Part shown: piece by piece, positions 38,261-48,898 of the stretch | Layout: each line of letters begins with the position of its first letter | How positions within the stretch are numbered: the stretch's first letter is position 1 | Origin: Bacteroides sp. | Lineage (GTDB): Bacteria; Bacteroidota; Bacteroidia; Bacteroidales; Muribaculaceae | Direction: 5' to 3' | Length of the DNA: 64,000 nt | NCBI GenBank assembly: GCA_014801485.1 | Contig: JAAVEC010000001.1 | Span: 22,168 to 86,167, forward strand | Position numbers and translations under genes: made by a program | The notes under the pieces: generated by a model | Seen by the model: the letters and a program-made list of their open reading frames with translations, nothing else | What the model was told of the DNA's origin: nothing | The model's database searches: none

Positions 38261-39978
38261 TTCTTCTTGCGTTTTTTGGCGGGTGCGTCGCCGGCGTCGC
38301 GGCTCTTGCGACCTGAGGCGCGTGCGTAGTCCTTATCGGCATCGGCCACTTCGCTGAAGAGTCGCTTGCCCAGGAAGTCGGCGCCCTTGAGGGCGCTCAC
38401 CACGCGTCCGGCATCAGCCTTGCGCACGTCGAAGAGAGAGTAGCCGGGCATGAGATCGATACGACCCACGTCCACGCGCGGTCCCTGCACGGTGTGGTTG
38501 AGTAGGTCGATGAGGTTGCCGGCATAGAAGCCGTCGTTCTTGCCTGCGTTCACGTAGATTCGTGCCATTCCGCGCTCGGCCGTGCGTCGGTCTTTGTCGC
38601 GCGGCTCGGCAGGAGCCTCGTGCCGCTTCTTGCGGTCGGGGGTGTCGCTGATGTTTTCGATGGCCGGGGCGTCCTTGTAGTAGTCGAGCAGGCGGTTGAA
38701 TTCGAGCGAGAGAATACGCTTCACCAGGTCGTGGGTGGAGAGCCACGATAGCTTCTTCTCCACGCCCTGCACGTAGCGGTCGATTTCTTCGTCGTTCACG
38801 GCCACGCGTTCGATGCGGTCGGCCAGCGAGTAGAGCTGTCGTTCGATGATGCGGTCGGGTGTGGGCACGTCCTTGCGCTCGAATTTTTTGCCTATGATGC
38901 GTTCGATCTCGCGCAGGCGGCCTTTCTCGCGTGAGTGGATAATGGCGATGCTGGTGCCGTGCTTGCCGGCTCGGCCGGTGCGTCCGGAGCGGTGGGTATA
39001 GACGGCGGTGTCGTCGGGCAGGCCGTAGTTGATCACGTGGGTGAGGTCGTCCACGTCGAGGCCTCGGGCGGCCACGTCGGTGGCCACGAGCAGGCGTGTC
39101 ACGCGGTCGCGGAACTTGCGCATCGTGAGGTCGCGCTGCTGCTGCGATAGGTCGCCGTGCAGGGCATCGGCGTTGTAGCCGTCGTGGATGAGGGCGTCGG
39201 CCACCTCCTGGGTGTCGCGGCGCGTGCGGCAGAAGATGATGGCGTAGATATCAGGGTTGTAGTCGGCCACGCGCTTGAGGGTGGCATATTTGTCGCGCGC
39301 GGGCACCATGTAGTAGATGTGGCGCACGTTGGCTGCGCCCTCGTTGCGTGTGCCCACCACTATTTCCTTGGGCTCGCGCATGTAGCGCTTGGCGATGCGT
39401 GCCACCTCGGCCGGCATGGTGGCCGAGAAGAGCAGGAGCTTGCGGTCGTCGGGCACGTGGTCGAGGATGTCGTTGATGCTGTCGACGAAGCCCATGTTGA
39501 GCATTTCGTCGGCCTCGTCGAGCACCACGGTGTGTACCTTGTCGAGGCTCACCACGCCACGGCCAATCAGGTCGATGAGGCGACCCGGCGTGGCCACGAT
39601 TATCTGCACTCCGGCACGCAGCGAGCGTATCTGGCTCTCGATGCTGGAGCCGCCGTAGACGGGTAGCACCTCCACGTCGGGCATGTATTTCGAGTAGTCG
39701 GCAAGGTCGCCGGCAATCTGCAGGCACAGCTCGCGGGTGGGGGCGAGCACCAGTGCCTGCGGATAGCGATGCGCGGGGTCGATGAGCTGGAGCAGCGGCA
39801 GGCCGAATGCTGCGGTCTTGCCGGTGCCGGTCTGGGCCAGAGCCACGAGGTCGCGGTTTTCGCCCAGGAGCTCGGGAATCACTTGTTCTTGCACGGGCAT
39901 GGGATTTTCAAAGCCCATGTCGGTCACGGCACGGATAAGCTCGGGCATCACGCCCAGTTCTTCAAAGGAGGAGGTCAT
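38257..39978 (-). CDS. DEAD/DEAH-box RNA helicase with DbpA-like C-terminal domain
   Basis: AQTGTGKTAAF, DEADEML, SATMP, HRSGRTGRAG; C-terminal ARIYVNAGKNDGFYAGNLIDLLN. Confidence 0.95.
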   Translation of the reverse strand: MTSSFEELGVMPELIRAVTDMGFENPMPVQEQVIPELLGENRDLVALAQTGTGKTAAFGLPLLQLIDPAHRYPQALVLAPTRELCLQIAGDLADYSKYMPDVEVLPVYGGSSIESQIRSLRAGVQIIVATPGRLIDLIGRGVVSLDKVHTVVLDEADEMLNMGFVDSINDILDHVPDDRKLLLFSATMPAEVARIAKRYMREPKEIVVGTRNEGAANVRHIYYMVPARDKYATLKRVADYNPDIYAIIFCRTRRDTQEVADALIHDGYNADALHGDLSQQQRDLTMRKFRDRVTRLLVATDVAARGLDVDDLTHVINYGLPDDTAVYTHRSGRTGRAGKHGTSIAIIHSREKGRLREIERIIGKKFERKDVPTPDRIIERQLYSLADRIERVAVNDEEIDRYVQGVEKKLSWLSTHDLVKRILSLEFNRLLDYYKDAPAIENISDTPDRKKRHEAPAEPRDKDRRTAERGMARIYVNAGKNDGFYAGNLIDLLNHTVQGPRVDVGRIDLMPGYSLFDVRKADAGRVVSALKGADFLGKRLFSEVADADKDYARASGRKSRDAGDAPAKKRKKK

Positions 39979-40053
39979 ATTAAGTCTGAATTTTGGTTTT
40001 TAAGAAGTTCTTTTGTATAAACGCCCGCAGCGGCTATAAGTTTCAGCGACGTA

Positions 40054-41157
40054 TTATACGTTGAAGCGGAAGTGCATGATGTCGCCGTCCTGCACCACGT
40101 ATTCCTTGCCTTCCACACCCATGCGGCCGGCATCGCGCACGGCGGTCTCGCCGCCCAGCTCCACGTAGTCGTCGTATTTGATCACCTCGGCGCGGATGAA
40201 TCCCTTCTCGAAGTCGGTGTGGATGATTCCGGCGCAGCGTGGAGCCTTGCTGCCGCGGATGAATGTCCAGGCGCGCACCTCGTCGGGGCCGGCGGTGAAA
40301 TAGGTCTGTAGGTCGAGCAGGGCATAGGCGGCGCGTATGAGGCGAGCCACACCGCTTTCTTCGAGCCCGATTGATTCGAGGAATTCCTTGCGCTCCTCAT
40401 AGGTGTCGAGCTCGGCGATTTCGCTCTCTGTCTGGGCGGCGATAATCATGAGCGACGCGCCCTCTTCGGCGATAGCTTCGCGCACGGCGTCCACATAGGC
40501 ATTGCCGGTGGCGGCCGATGCGTCGTCGACGTTGCACACGTAGAGCACGGGCTTGGACGTGAGCAGGAAGAGCTCGCGCACGAATTTTTGCTCGTCGGGG
40601 GTATCGAAGCTCACGCTGCGTGCCGGCTTGCCCTGCTCCAGGGCCTCCTTGATGCGCTGAAGCACCTCGGCCTGCATGCGGGCCACCTTGTCGCCGCCGG
40701 TCTGCGCCTGCTTGATGGTGCGTGCCAGGCGAGCGTCGATAGTCTCCATGTCTTTGAGCAATAGCTCATAGTCGATTATCTCTTTGTCGCGCACGGGGTC
40801 GACCGAGCCGTCCACGTGGGTGATATTGTCGTCGTCGAAGCAGCGTAGCACGTGCAGGATGGCGTCGGTTTCGCGGATGTTGGCCAGGAACTTGTTGCCC
40901 AGTCCTTCGCCACGGCTGGCGCCCTTCACGAGGCCGGCGATATCGACTATCTCCACGGTGGCGGGCACCACCGAGCGCGGATTGCACATCTCCACGAGGC
41001 GCGTAAGGCGATCGTCGGGCACGCTGATTACGCCCACGTTGGGTTCGATGGTGCAGAAGGGGAAGTTGGCCGATTGCGCCTTGGCATTCGACAGACAGTT
41101 GAAGAGGGTGCTCTTGCCCACGTTGGGCAGACCCACTATGCCGCATTTAAGAGCCAT
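40054..41157 (-). CDS. ychF: Redox-regulated ATPase YchF
   Basis: [37 protein letters not shown]. Confidence 0.98.
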   Translation of the reverse strand: MALKCGIVGLPNVGKSTLFNCLSNAKAQSANFPFCTIEPNVGVISVPDDRLTRLVEMCNPRSVVPATVEIVDIAGLVKGASRGEGLGNKFLANIRETDAILHVLRCFDDDNITHVDGSVDPVRDKEIIDYELLLKDMETIDARLARTIKQAQTGGDKVARMQAEVLQRIKEALEQGKPARSVSFDTPDEQKFVRELFLLTSKPVLYVCNVDDASAATGNAYVDAVREAIAEEGASLMIIAAQTESEIAELDTYEERKEFLESIGLEESGVARLIRAAYALLDLQTYFTAGPDEVRAWTFIRGSKAPRCAGIIHTDFEKGFIRAEVIKYDDYVELGGETAVRDAGRMGVEGKEYVVQDGDIMHFRFNV

Positions 41158-41214
41158 ATATGCTTGTGATTTGAGTTTACAAATATAATAGAGTACAAAG
41201 TTACGAAAATTTTG

Positions 41215-41685
41215 TCAGTCGCGATGCAATTCGTCCAGTGAAATGCCCGTGTGGCGCTCGGTCTTGTCGATGAGCCAGCGGCGTGCGATGCGGGCCCATA
41301 GCGCCCCGCTGCATGATGCCTCGTTTTCCAGCATCGACAGAGCCTGCCACAGGCACACGGCCGCTGCGCAAGCACGCACGATATCTATAGTGACGTCGGG
41401 CAGCAATATCACGCGACGCACGGCGGCAGCCAGCAATAGCAGCCCGTATATGCGTCCGAGCGTGCCCAGGGCCGCGCCCATACGGCAGCTCTGAAATTTG
41501 CCGGCGGCAGCACGCCCGGTGCGGCGTGCCACGCGGCGCCCCAGCCGCCACGCCGTGAAGGTATCGGCCGCAACCATGAGCGAGCACACGGCGGCATACG
41601 GAAGCACAGGAATCGTAATCGAGAGAAACGCGCCGCCCACCGCCGCCATAATGGTGCGCACGGCCATTACTAAATCGTGGTTCAT
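41215..41685 (-). CDS. Small membrane protein, phage-holin-like
   Basis: 156 aa, several TM segments; MVAADTFTAWRLGRR...GRIYGLLLLAAAV resembles holin_4-type proteins. Confidence 0.5.
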   Translation of the reverse strand: MNHDLVMAVRTIMAAVGGAFLSITIPVLPYAAVCSLMVAADTFTAWRLGRRVARRTGRAAAGKFQSCRMGAALGTLGRIYGLLLLAAAVRRVILLPDVTIDIVRACAAAVCLWQALSMLENEASCSGALWARIARRWLIDKTERHTGISLDELHRD

Positions 41686-41848
41686 ATCGAAATGAGTTTT
41701 TTGGTTTTTATGATTGTGCTGCAAAGTTATGATGCATCATGGGCGGATATTGCCACAATCGCGACCGACCGGTGGTTTTTTTGTGGTGTGAACAATTTCG
41801 GCGGCATCGCGGTTATAATGGAAAAATCTCCTCAAACACAATCACATT

Positions 41849-43081
41849 ATGGACAACTTCACCTTTTACGCCCCCACTTTATACGAATTCGGACGTGGTT
41901 CCGAAGAAAAAACCGGAATGCTCGCTTTCCTCACAGGCTCGCGCCGCGTCATGATTGTCTACGGACAGAAATACGTAAAGACCAACGGCCTGCTGGATCG
42001 CCTGCGCATGTCGCTCGATGCCATCGGCATTGAAGTGGTGGAATTGGGCGGAGTTCAGCCCAATCCCGTAGACTCTCTCGTCTACAAAGGCATAGAGCTG
42101 GGCCGCAACCGCAATATCGACGGACTGTTGGCCGTGGGCGGCGGCTCAGTGATCGACACGGCAAAAGCTATCGCCATGGGTATCCCCTACAAGGGCGACT
42201 TCTGGGACTTCTTCGCCGGCAAGGCACTGCCCAAGGAAGCACTTCCCGTGGGCGTGGTGCTCACGGTGCCGGGCGCAGGCAGCGAGGGCAGCGGAAGCAC
42301 TGTGATCACCCGCGAAGAAACCCACCAGAAGCTGAGCGTGCGCACGGATAGCCTGCTGCGTCCCCGCTTCGCAGTGCTCGACCCGGAACTCACGTTCACG
42401 CTCACGGCATGGCAAACTTCATGCGGCATCGTCGACATGATGAGCCACATCCTTGAAAGATATTTCACCTCCACGCGCGGCGTGGAAGTGACCGACCGCC
42501 TGGCCGAAGGCTTGCTGATGAGTCTGATAGATCTTGCCCCCAAGGTGCTGGCCGATCCCACAGATTATAATGCGCGTGCCAATGTGGAATGGGCTTCCAC
42601 TCTGGCCCACAACGGTCTCATGGGCTGCGGCCGCAAGGAAGACTGGAGCAGCCATGCTATGGAGCATGAGCTGAGTGCCCTCTACGGCGTGACACACGGC
42701 GCCGGCCTGGCGGTGGTGATTCCCGCATGGATGGCTTTCATGGCCCACCATAAGCCCTCGAAAGTGGCCCAGCTGGGGCGCCGTGTATTCGGAGTAGAAG
42801 CCACCGACGACCGCAGTGCGGCTATCGAAGCCGTGGCTCAGATGCGTGCATTCTTCAGCGCCGTGCTGCGCATGCCGCTCACCATGAAGGCTCTGGGTGT
42901 GGACGAGCCGGATATCGACGAACTCGTGAGCCGCCTGCACGCCCATAAGGGCGATGAGCTGGGCAGCTACTACCGCCTCACGCCGGCCGACACCAGGCAG
43001 ATTTATGAGCTGATGCTCGACGAGTCGCAACGCGCGTCGCTCGCCGAGAAGGAAGCAGTCTCCGGCCAGATGAGTGCTTGA
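41849..43081 (+). CDS. Iron-containing alcohol dehydrogenase (BdhA/YqhD-like)
   Basis: VGGGSVIDTAKAIA, SSHAMEHELSALYGVTHGAGLAVVIPAWM. Confidence 0.95.
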   Translation: MDNFTFYAPTLYEFGRGSEEKTGMLAFLTGSRRVMIVYGQKYVKTNGLLDRLRMSLDAIGIEVVELGGVQPNPVDSLVYKGIELGRNRNIDGLLAVGGGSVIDTAKAIAMGIPYKGDFWDFFAGKALPKEALPVGVVLTVPGAGSEGSGSTVITREETHQKLSVRTDSLLRPRFAVLDPELTFTLTAWQTSCGIVDMMSHILERYFTSTRGVEVTDRLAEGLLMSLIDLAPKVLADPTDYNARANVEWASTLAHNGLMGCGRKEDWSSHAMEHELSALYGVTHGAGLAVVIPAWMAFMAHHKPSKVAQLGRRVFGVEATDDRSAAIEAVAQMRAFFSAVLRMPLTMKALGVDEPDIDELVSRLHAHKGDELGSYYRLTPADTRQIYELMLDESQRASLAEKEAVSGQMSA

Positions 43082-43111
43082 TAATAAAGAATTTGAGATT
43101 AGTGTTTGAGT

Positions 43112-43150
43112 GGGGAGCATCGCGTGAGAACGGTGCTCCCCGTTTTTTTT
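43112..43150 (+). terminator. Rho-independent terminator after alcohol dehydrogenase
   Basis: GGGGAGCA...TGCTCCCC followed by G and eight T. Confidence 0.92.
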
Positions 43151-43183
43151 GCCGGGGAAATGGAGAGAGCGGCCCGGCTGCGC

Positions 43184-43669
43184 TCAGGCGAGGGCGAGAA
43201 GCACCGTGGCCTGGGCGGCAATGCCCTCGGCACGGCCGGTGAAGCCCAGGCGCTCGGTGGTGGTGGCCTTCACGGAGGCGCAGTCGAGAGGCACATCGAG
43301 ATCGGCGGCCACATTGGCACGCATGGCTTCGATATGGGGCAGCATCCGTGGTTCCTGGGCTATGATGGTGATGTCGGCGTTGGCCACGCGGTAGCCTTGG
43401 GCGGAGGCCATCTCCACCACGGCACGCAGCAGGCGGCGCGAATCGGCACCGCTCCAGCGTGGGTCGGTGTCGGGAAAGTGGTAGCCTATATCGCGCAGCG
43501 CGAGGGCTCCCAGGATGGCGTCGGCCAGGGCGTGGAGAGCCACGTCGGCATCGCTGTGGCCCAGGAGGCCTCGGGAGTGGGGGATATCTACGCCGCAGAT
43601 TATGCAGCGGCGGCCTTCGACGAGGCGGTGCACGTCGTAGCCGTTGCCTATGCGGAAGGGTGGTTTCAT
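43184..43669 (-). CDS. ispF: 2-C-methyl-D-erythritol 2,4-cyclodiphosphate synthase
   Basis: [34 protein letters not shown]. Confidence 0.98.
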   Translation of the reverse strand: MKPPFRIGNGYDVHRLVEGRRCIICGVDIPHSRGLLGHSDADVALHALADAILGALALRDIGYHFPDTDPRWSGADSRRLLRAVVEMASAQGYRVANADITIIAQEPRMLPHIEAMRANVAADLDVPLDCASVKATTTERLGFTGRAEGIAAQATVLLALA

Positions 43670-44871
43670 CGTCGTCCGAAAATGTCTTTTAGGCCCTCCA
43701 TGTCGAAGGTGAGCGAGAAGCGCAGCGTCTGGTCGAGGGGCGAGTTCTGGGCAGTGGCCATCATGTAGGATGCGTCGAGGCGGAGCACGTTGAGGGCGAA
43801 ACCGGCGCCCACGGCAAAGTATTTGCGGCCGCCCTTGAATTCATTCTCGTAGTAGTAGCCTGCTCGGGCAAAGAATTGATTGTTGTAGCTGTACTCGGCG
43901 CCGAGCGACCAGCTGATCTCGCGCAGTTCCTCCTTCATGCCGCCGGGGGCGTCGCTGAAGCTCTTGAATATACCCTTGATACTCGACATGTCGCGCCAGT
44001 CCTGCATGGCGTCGAGGTAGTCTTGCTGGCCCTGGGTGGTGTTCATGTCGTAGTCGCTCTCGCGCGGACGCGTGGGCACCAGCAGTTTGTTCAGGTCAAG
44101 GCCCAGGGTGAGGTTGTGGTAGTCGGCCAGCGGGAAAGTGAAGGCTGTGCCTATCTTGAGGTTGGTGGGCAGGAATGCGGGATTCTCGCCGTTCTGCAGA
44201 TTCACTTTGGAGCCCACGTTGCTAATATTCCAGCCCCACGACCACTGGCATTCGTTGCGTCCTATGATGGGATAGGTGGTGAAGTAGCCCGAGATGTCGG
44301 CCGAGAAAGCCGAGGCTCCGGTGTTGTTGTCGCCGGCGTAGGAGTCGGAGAATCCCAGGTCGGTGTAGCTGTAGCGAAACACCACGCCCATGGAGTATTT
44401 TTCGCTGAGCTTACGGGAATAGCCAATGTCGAAGGCCATTTCGTAGGGGTTCATGCTCTGGGCGGCTACGCCGGTGATGGGGTCGTTGCTCACGACTTCA
44501 CCCAGCGAGAAATAGCGCAGCGAGGCGCTCAGGGCCTGATTGTCGCCGCCACCCACTTTCCAGTAGCCTGCGAGATCGGCCAGGAAGATGTCGTTGACGA
44601 GCTTGCGCAGCCACGGAGTGTAGCTGAGCGATACGGCGGCGGTGCTGTAGGCGAAGGCGTATTTTGATGGGTTCCAGTATTGAGAGTAGGCATCGGGCTC
44701 GGTGGCGGCGCCCAGGTCGCCCATGGCGGCGCCGCGGGCGTCGGGGGCGATGTTGAGGGAGGTGACACCGGTCTGCACGGGGTTGAATTCGTTTTTCTGT
44801 GCCGTAGCGGCGGGCGCTGCCGCGAGCAGGGCGGCAACGGTCACGAGTATGTAGCGGAGCAGGAATTTCAT
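43666..44871 (-). CDS. porV: Type IX secretion system outer membrane protein PorV
   Basis: [38 protein letters not shown]; next to porU. Confidence 0.93.
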   Translation of the reverse strand: MKFLLRYILVTVAALLAAAPAATAQKNEFNPVQTGVTSLNIAPDARGAAMGDLGAATEPDAYSQYWNPSKYAFAYSTAAVSLSYTPWLRKLVNDIFLADLAGYWKVGGGDNQALSASLRYFSLGEVVSNDPITGVAAQSMNPYEMAFDIGYSRKLSEKYSMGVVFRYSYTDLGFSDSYAGDNNTGASAFSADISGYFTTYPIIGRNECQWSWGWNISNVGSKVNLQNGENPAFLPTNLKIGTAFTFPLADYHNLTLGLDLNKLLVPTRPRESDYDMNTTQGQQDYLDAMQDWRDMSSIKGIFKSFSDAPGGMKEELREISWSLGAEYSYNNQFFARAGYYYENEFKGGRKYFAVGAGFALNVLRLDASYMMATAQNSPLDQTLRFSLTFDMEGLKDIFGRR

Positions 44872-44916
44872 TTAGCGTTGAATATTTTACGCTATAATAA
44901 CGTGCGATTGCGCCTT

Positions 44917-47900
44917 TTATTGTACGACCACCACTGGCACCGGGGCAGTGTGGCAGCTGCGCAGGCCGGAGCGCAGGAGAGCCGAGGCGGTGTAGACACC
45001 GTGGGGCACGGGGCAGCCCCGGGCATCGAGCAGATCCCAGCGTGTGGTGCCTTCGAGGGTGCGCATGGTGGCACCCGTGGCATCGCGGATGATTATCGTG
45101 GCATCGGCGCCGTCGAGGTTGTGGTCGATGGTGAAGGTAGCGGCGGTGCGTGCAGGGTATTCTTCCACGGCCAGCGAGGCGGAAGCCGAAGTGGCGGCCA
45201 CTATGAAGTCGAGCGTGGCTGTGGCGGCGGCTCCCGTGTTGCTGAAAAGCTCGATGTCGATAGTGTGGCGGCCGCCGTCAAGGCCGGCGAAAGGCATGGT
45301 CAGGAGCATGCGCTTGCCGTCGCTGCCTGCCTTGGGGGTGATGAAGCCTTCGACGGGTGTGGCGGCGGTGCCGTCGAGCACCACGCGCGATGCGGCGGCA
45401 AAGGGAGCGTCGCTCACGCCCAGTCCGGCGGGAGGCACTGCTATCGCGGCATACAGGACGAACGATGGAGCCACGACCCGGCCGTTGGAAAGGCCGGGCG
45501 TATCGATGTAGACCTCTTCAATGGCCGGGGGAGTGTCGTCGGCCGGCGCGGAAGCGATGGTTTCGGAGGTGGGTATGCCGCGCAGGGTGAGGTGGGCCTG
45601 GCGTGAACTGTCGCTGTGGGTGGCGTGGGCTTCTATGGTGATTGCCTCGCCGGGCACAGAGGGTGCAGGAAGGAAAAGCGAGGCCTGCCAGCGGCCTGCC
45701 TCGGCAGTGGCAGTGGCGGTGGCCAGCAGGTCGTATTCGAGCGTGATGCGCGGCTGCTCGCCGTCGGTGGGCTCGCTATTCATCACCGTGCCCGCACGGG
45801 GAGTGTCGTAGATGCGTATTTCTACGGTGCCGCTGAAATCGGTGTCGGTGTCGCCCCCGGCATCGACCACCGCGCCCTCAAGGCTGAGAGTGGCGCAACC
45901 TGCTACGGGAGCGGCTTCGGCCGGATGTGAGCCGTTGATAGCCAGAAGTTTCATGGCGGCGGATGCTATGGGCAGCCGCACGGCGGGATCGCCGGCGAGA
46001 TTGTAGCATTTGGTGTTTGTGCTTCGTTTCGCGGTGCCGTCGTTGAGCTGCATCATCTTGTTGTGGGCGTTCATGAAGAGGGTGCCCACGGTGGTGCCCG
46101 GTGTGGCGTGTGCGTATTCTTCTACGAAGGCAACTCCCAGAGCATGATTTTCAGAACCATAGACCTTGCGCGAGGCGGCCACGATGGCAATTGCCCCTCC
46201 GCTGCGTTGCGTGAGCATGGCCGGTGCCAGGGTATTGAGATCGAGATCGATGCCGAAGGCCTCGCAAGTGCCCAGGAATGCCACGGGCGGCGTGTTGTAG
46301 GGGTGTCGCTCCACTTCGTGGGTGGAGTAGAAGCCCTCACCCAGGTAGTTGCCGCCGATGGAGTGTCCGAAGAAGGTGAACAGGCCTCGACCCTGCGTGA
46401 GATTGGCCCGCAGACGCCGGTTGGCCTCGTCGTTGCGTTCGCCGTTCAGGGGGTAGGCGATGAGCGGCAGACGGTGCACGATCATGTCGCTGTTGCAGGA
46501 GTCGAGCACGGCGCTGGTGTGCTCGCCGAAGTTATAGTGCTCGTAGCCGTCGCCGCTTGCGCTGGCCATCACGGCATGGAAATAAGATGAGGCCGAGGGC
46601 GGATTCTCCATGTAGCTGATGGTGCGGTCCACGGCTGCGGCGGCCTTGGCCGGGGTAGAGGCCGGGATGCGCCCCACGGCCACCGTGAGAGGTGCCCGGT
46701 GCATGCTTATGTAGTCGTAGTCGTCGCTCAAGGCACCCGCAAAGGCATCGGTGGCGTAGGCCGTGGGCTCGGCGGCGTTGAGCTGCGGCGAGCGGCTCTC
46801 ATAAACGGCGAGACGCTCGGCGGCGGGCATGCCGTAGAGGCCGCGGTGGTCCCAGTGCGACGGTCCCAGGAGCAGCAGATATCCGAAGCGCGATGCGTCG
46901 CGCTCATGGAGCATGGCGGCGAAGCGGCGGTAGGCCGAAGGGCTGGCCGCTCCGCAGGAGAATTCGTTGTAGAGCTCGCGGCTGCGGTAGACGCCCACCT
47001 TGATGCCGTCGATGCGCTCGTGGGCTTGTGCCAGCCGGAGGGCGTAAGGCTCAAGCGCGTCGGTGGTGATTATGGCCATGTGGGGCACCTCGGTCGCGTG
47101 CACGTTCTGGCAGGCCACTTCTTCGGCAAAGGCCGGCGAGTGGTGCGTGGCAGTGGTGGAAAAGAGAATGAGACGCCCCGGATTGGAAGCGTTGAAAGAT
47201 GCCGGCATGGAGGCGATGGCCGTGCCATCGGGCTGCATGGAGAGCTCCATGAGAGCCACGGCAGCGGGGTTGCTCACGTCCCACAGTTGCAAGTCGGGGG
47301 TAGCGTCGGCTATTATGATGGGGCGCCCGGCGCGTGTGTTGTGGTATTGCATCACGAGCTGCGCCTCACCGGCAGGAAGGCGGTTGAGGCGAGCGTAGAT
47401 AATTGAGTATCTGTCGAATCCCATGCCGCGGCTGTCGCGTGGTGTGAGAATCACGCTGCCCGAGGCCGCCGGACGGCCGGCTGCCGGAGCAGTCTTGAGC
47501 TGCATGAATCCAAGCGCGTAGGGCCACTCGGCTTCGCTGGATGGCGTGATGTCGGCAGTGCGGGTGTAGGTCACCAGCCGGGCTATCTCGCCCGTAGCCC
47601 TGGCTTCGGGGCCTCTCACGGGACCTTCCGAGTCGTCGGGCCGGTGTGCGCAGTAGGTGAACGTGAGCTGCGGCTTGCGCGAGAGGCCACCCATGTCGAG
47701 CTCGCTCTCCACCTGGTCGACGATAGTCACCGGAATTTCATAGGGCTCCGCTGCACTGAATTCACACTCGATGAAGAACGACCCCATCCGCAGTGGCGAA
47801 ATGGCATCCACGTCGCGGGCATCCACATGAAAGTGGCCCACATAGTTCTGTGCTTCCGGTGCTTCCGGTGCTGCAACTGTGGTGAATGTGGCTTCCACGG

Positions 47901-48333
47901 GGTTGTCGCTCAGGAAATAATAGCCTCCGGTGTCGTAGATGTTGTGGCGCCAGAGGGTCTGCTGCTCGTCGGAAGGCATGTCGTATTCCGAAAGCGAGCG
48001 AAGGTCGAAGCGCAGCGTGGCATCGCCATAAAAAAGCATCCGTCCATCGGGGGTGTGGAGAGTGGGGGTGGGTTGCAGGTCGTCGGGGGCGGCGCCTATG
48101 CGGTCGAGCGCGAGGGCTGTGCCTCCGTAGCCATAGACGGCCACGTCCTCCGGGTTTTTGAATCCCCAGTTGCGCAGCTGTTCGTGGGTGATTTGCTGGA
48201 TACCTTCGGTGTCGACCTTCACCTTTACCCATTTTCCTTGCGCCAGCCGCGAATCAGCAGCGGCGGCTTCGGTGGAGCAAATGGCCGGAACACAGGCGAG
48301 GAGAATTATTGCTATATATCGGGAGAGAGTCAT
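44917..48333 (-). CDS. porU: Type IX secretion system sortase PorU
   Basis: Trimmed start MTLSRYIAIILL; C25-like peptidase region (FFGHSIGGN, AFLGTCEAFG), C-terminal sorting-like domain. Confidence 0.92.
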   Translation of the reverse strand: MTLSRYIAIILLACVPAICSTEAAAADSRLAQGKWVKVKVDTEGIQQITHEQLRNWGFKNPEDVAVYGYGGTALALDRIGAAPDDLQPTPTLHTPDGRMLFYGDATLRFDLRSLSEYDMPSDEQQTLWRHNIYDTGGYYFLSDNPVEATFTTVAAPEAPEAQNYVGHFHVDARDVDAISPLRMGSFFIECEFSAAEPYEIPVTIVDQVESELDMGGLSRKPQLTFTYCAHRPDDSEGPVRGPEARATGEIARLVTYTRTADITPSSEAEWPYALGFMQLKTAPAAGRPAASGSVILTPRDSRGMGFDRYSIIYARLNRLPAGEAQLVMQYHNTRAGRPIIIADATPDLQLWDVSNPAAVALMELSMQPDGTAIASMPASFNASNPGRLILFSTTATHHSPAFAEEVACQNVHATEVPHMAIITTDALEPYALRLAQAHERIDGIKVGVYRSRELYNEFSCGAASPSAYRRFAAMLHERDASRFGYLLLLGPSHWDHRGLYGMPAAERLAVYESRSPQLNAAEPTAYATDAFAGALSDDYDYISMHRAPLTVAVGRIPASTPAKAAAAVDRTISYMENPPSASSYFHAVMASASGDGYEHYNFGEHTSAVLDSCNSDMIVHRLPLIAYPLNGERNDEANRRLRANLTQGRGLFTFFGHSIGGNYLGEGFYSTHEVERHPYNTPPVAFLGTCEAFGIDLDLNTLAPAMLTQRSGGAIAIVAASRKVYGSENHALGVAFVEEYAHATPGTTVGTLFMNAHNKMMQLNDGTAKRSTNTKCYNLAGDPAVRLPIASAAMKLLAINGSHPAEAAPVAGCATLSLEGAVVDAGGDTDTDFSGTVEIRIYDTPRAGTVMNSEPTDGEQPRITLEYDLLATATATAEAGRWQASLFLPAPSVPGEAITIEAHATHSDSSRQAHLTLRGIPTSETIASAPADDTPPAIEEVYIDTPGLSNGRVVAPSFVLYAAIAVPPAGLGVSDAPFAAASRVVLDGTAATPVEGFITPKAGSDGKRMLLTMPFAGLDGGRHTIDIELFSNTGAAATATLDFIVAATSASASLAVEEYPARTAATFTIDHNLDGADATIIIRDATGATMRTLEGTTRWDLLDARGCPVPHGVYTASALLRSGLRSCHTAPVPVVVVQ

Positions 48334-48358
48334 CGTTTGAGAGTGTATTGATGCGGCG

Positions 48359-48898
48359 TCACACCACTTTGAAGTCAATCGCCGGCAGGCCCTGCAGCGT
48401 GGCGGTGGCATGATGGCCCGGAGTCACGGCTATACGCAGGCGCTCGCGCGGAGGAAGCACTATGATGTCGCCTGTCTTGATCGTTGAGAGCTCCGTCACG
48501 GCTTCGATGGCCTGCTCGAAGGCTCCTGCCATATCCGGCGCGATGCTCCGGCCCTCCGATTCAATAATCCATTGCGTTTCCGGTGGCACCGGCATCCAGT
48601 GGCCCGTAATAAGTGCGTTATCGGCCACCAGGAGTGTGTCGGGCAACGGTAGCGCGGCTTCAGCCGAGGGCAGATTGAGAGCCACTATCGTAGCGGCATC
48701 GAAGTATCGCGGAGCGAAGCGGCGCGATACTCCCAGTCCCAGGCGGCTTATCCTCACGGCCGGCATAAGCTCCAGCCATGCGGCCTCGCGGTCTTCGCGC
48801 AGGAAGAGTGGCCGGCCGCCCGTGAGCAGGGCCGAGTCGGGCACCTGGCAGAGAGATTCGATTCCTGCGGGGGATAACTTCAAGATGAGTGTCTTCAT
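48359..48898 (-). CDS. Fumarylacetoacetate hydrolase (FAH)-fold-like protein, probably degenerate
   Basis: PDSALLTGGRPLFL...PAVRISRLGLGVSRRFAPRYFDAATI and STIKTGDIIVLPP align by eye with FAH family. Confidence 0.6.
   Translation of the reverse strand: MKTLILKLSPAGIESLCQVPDSALLTGGRPLFLREDREAAWLELMPAVRISRLGLGVSRRFAPRYFDAATIVALNLPSAEAALPLPDTLLVADNALITGHWMPVPPETQWIIESEGRSIAPDMAGAFEQAIEAVTELSTIKTGDIIVLPPRERLRIAVTPGHHATATLQGLPAIDFKVV

Noticed and set aside
41770-41810. Rex operator upstream of the alcohol dehydrogenase (TTGTGGTGTGAACAA)
   Set aside because: Half-sites TTGT and ACAA are present but spacing (7 nt) is too short for a Rex-type TTGTNAA-N4-TTNACAA site
41736-41850. Regulatory palindromes in the holin-like/ADH intergenic region
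   Set aside because: Only short imperfect matches, no convincing repeat or hairpin
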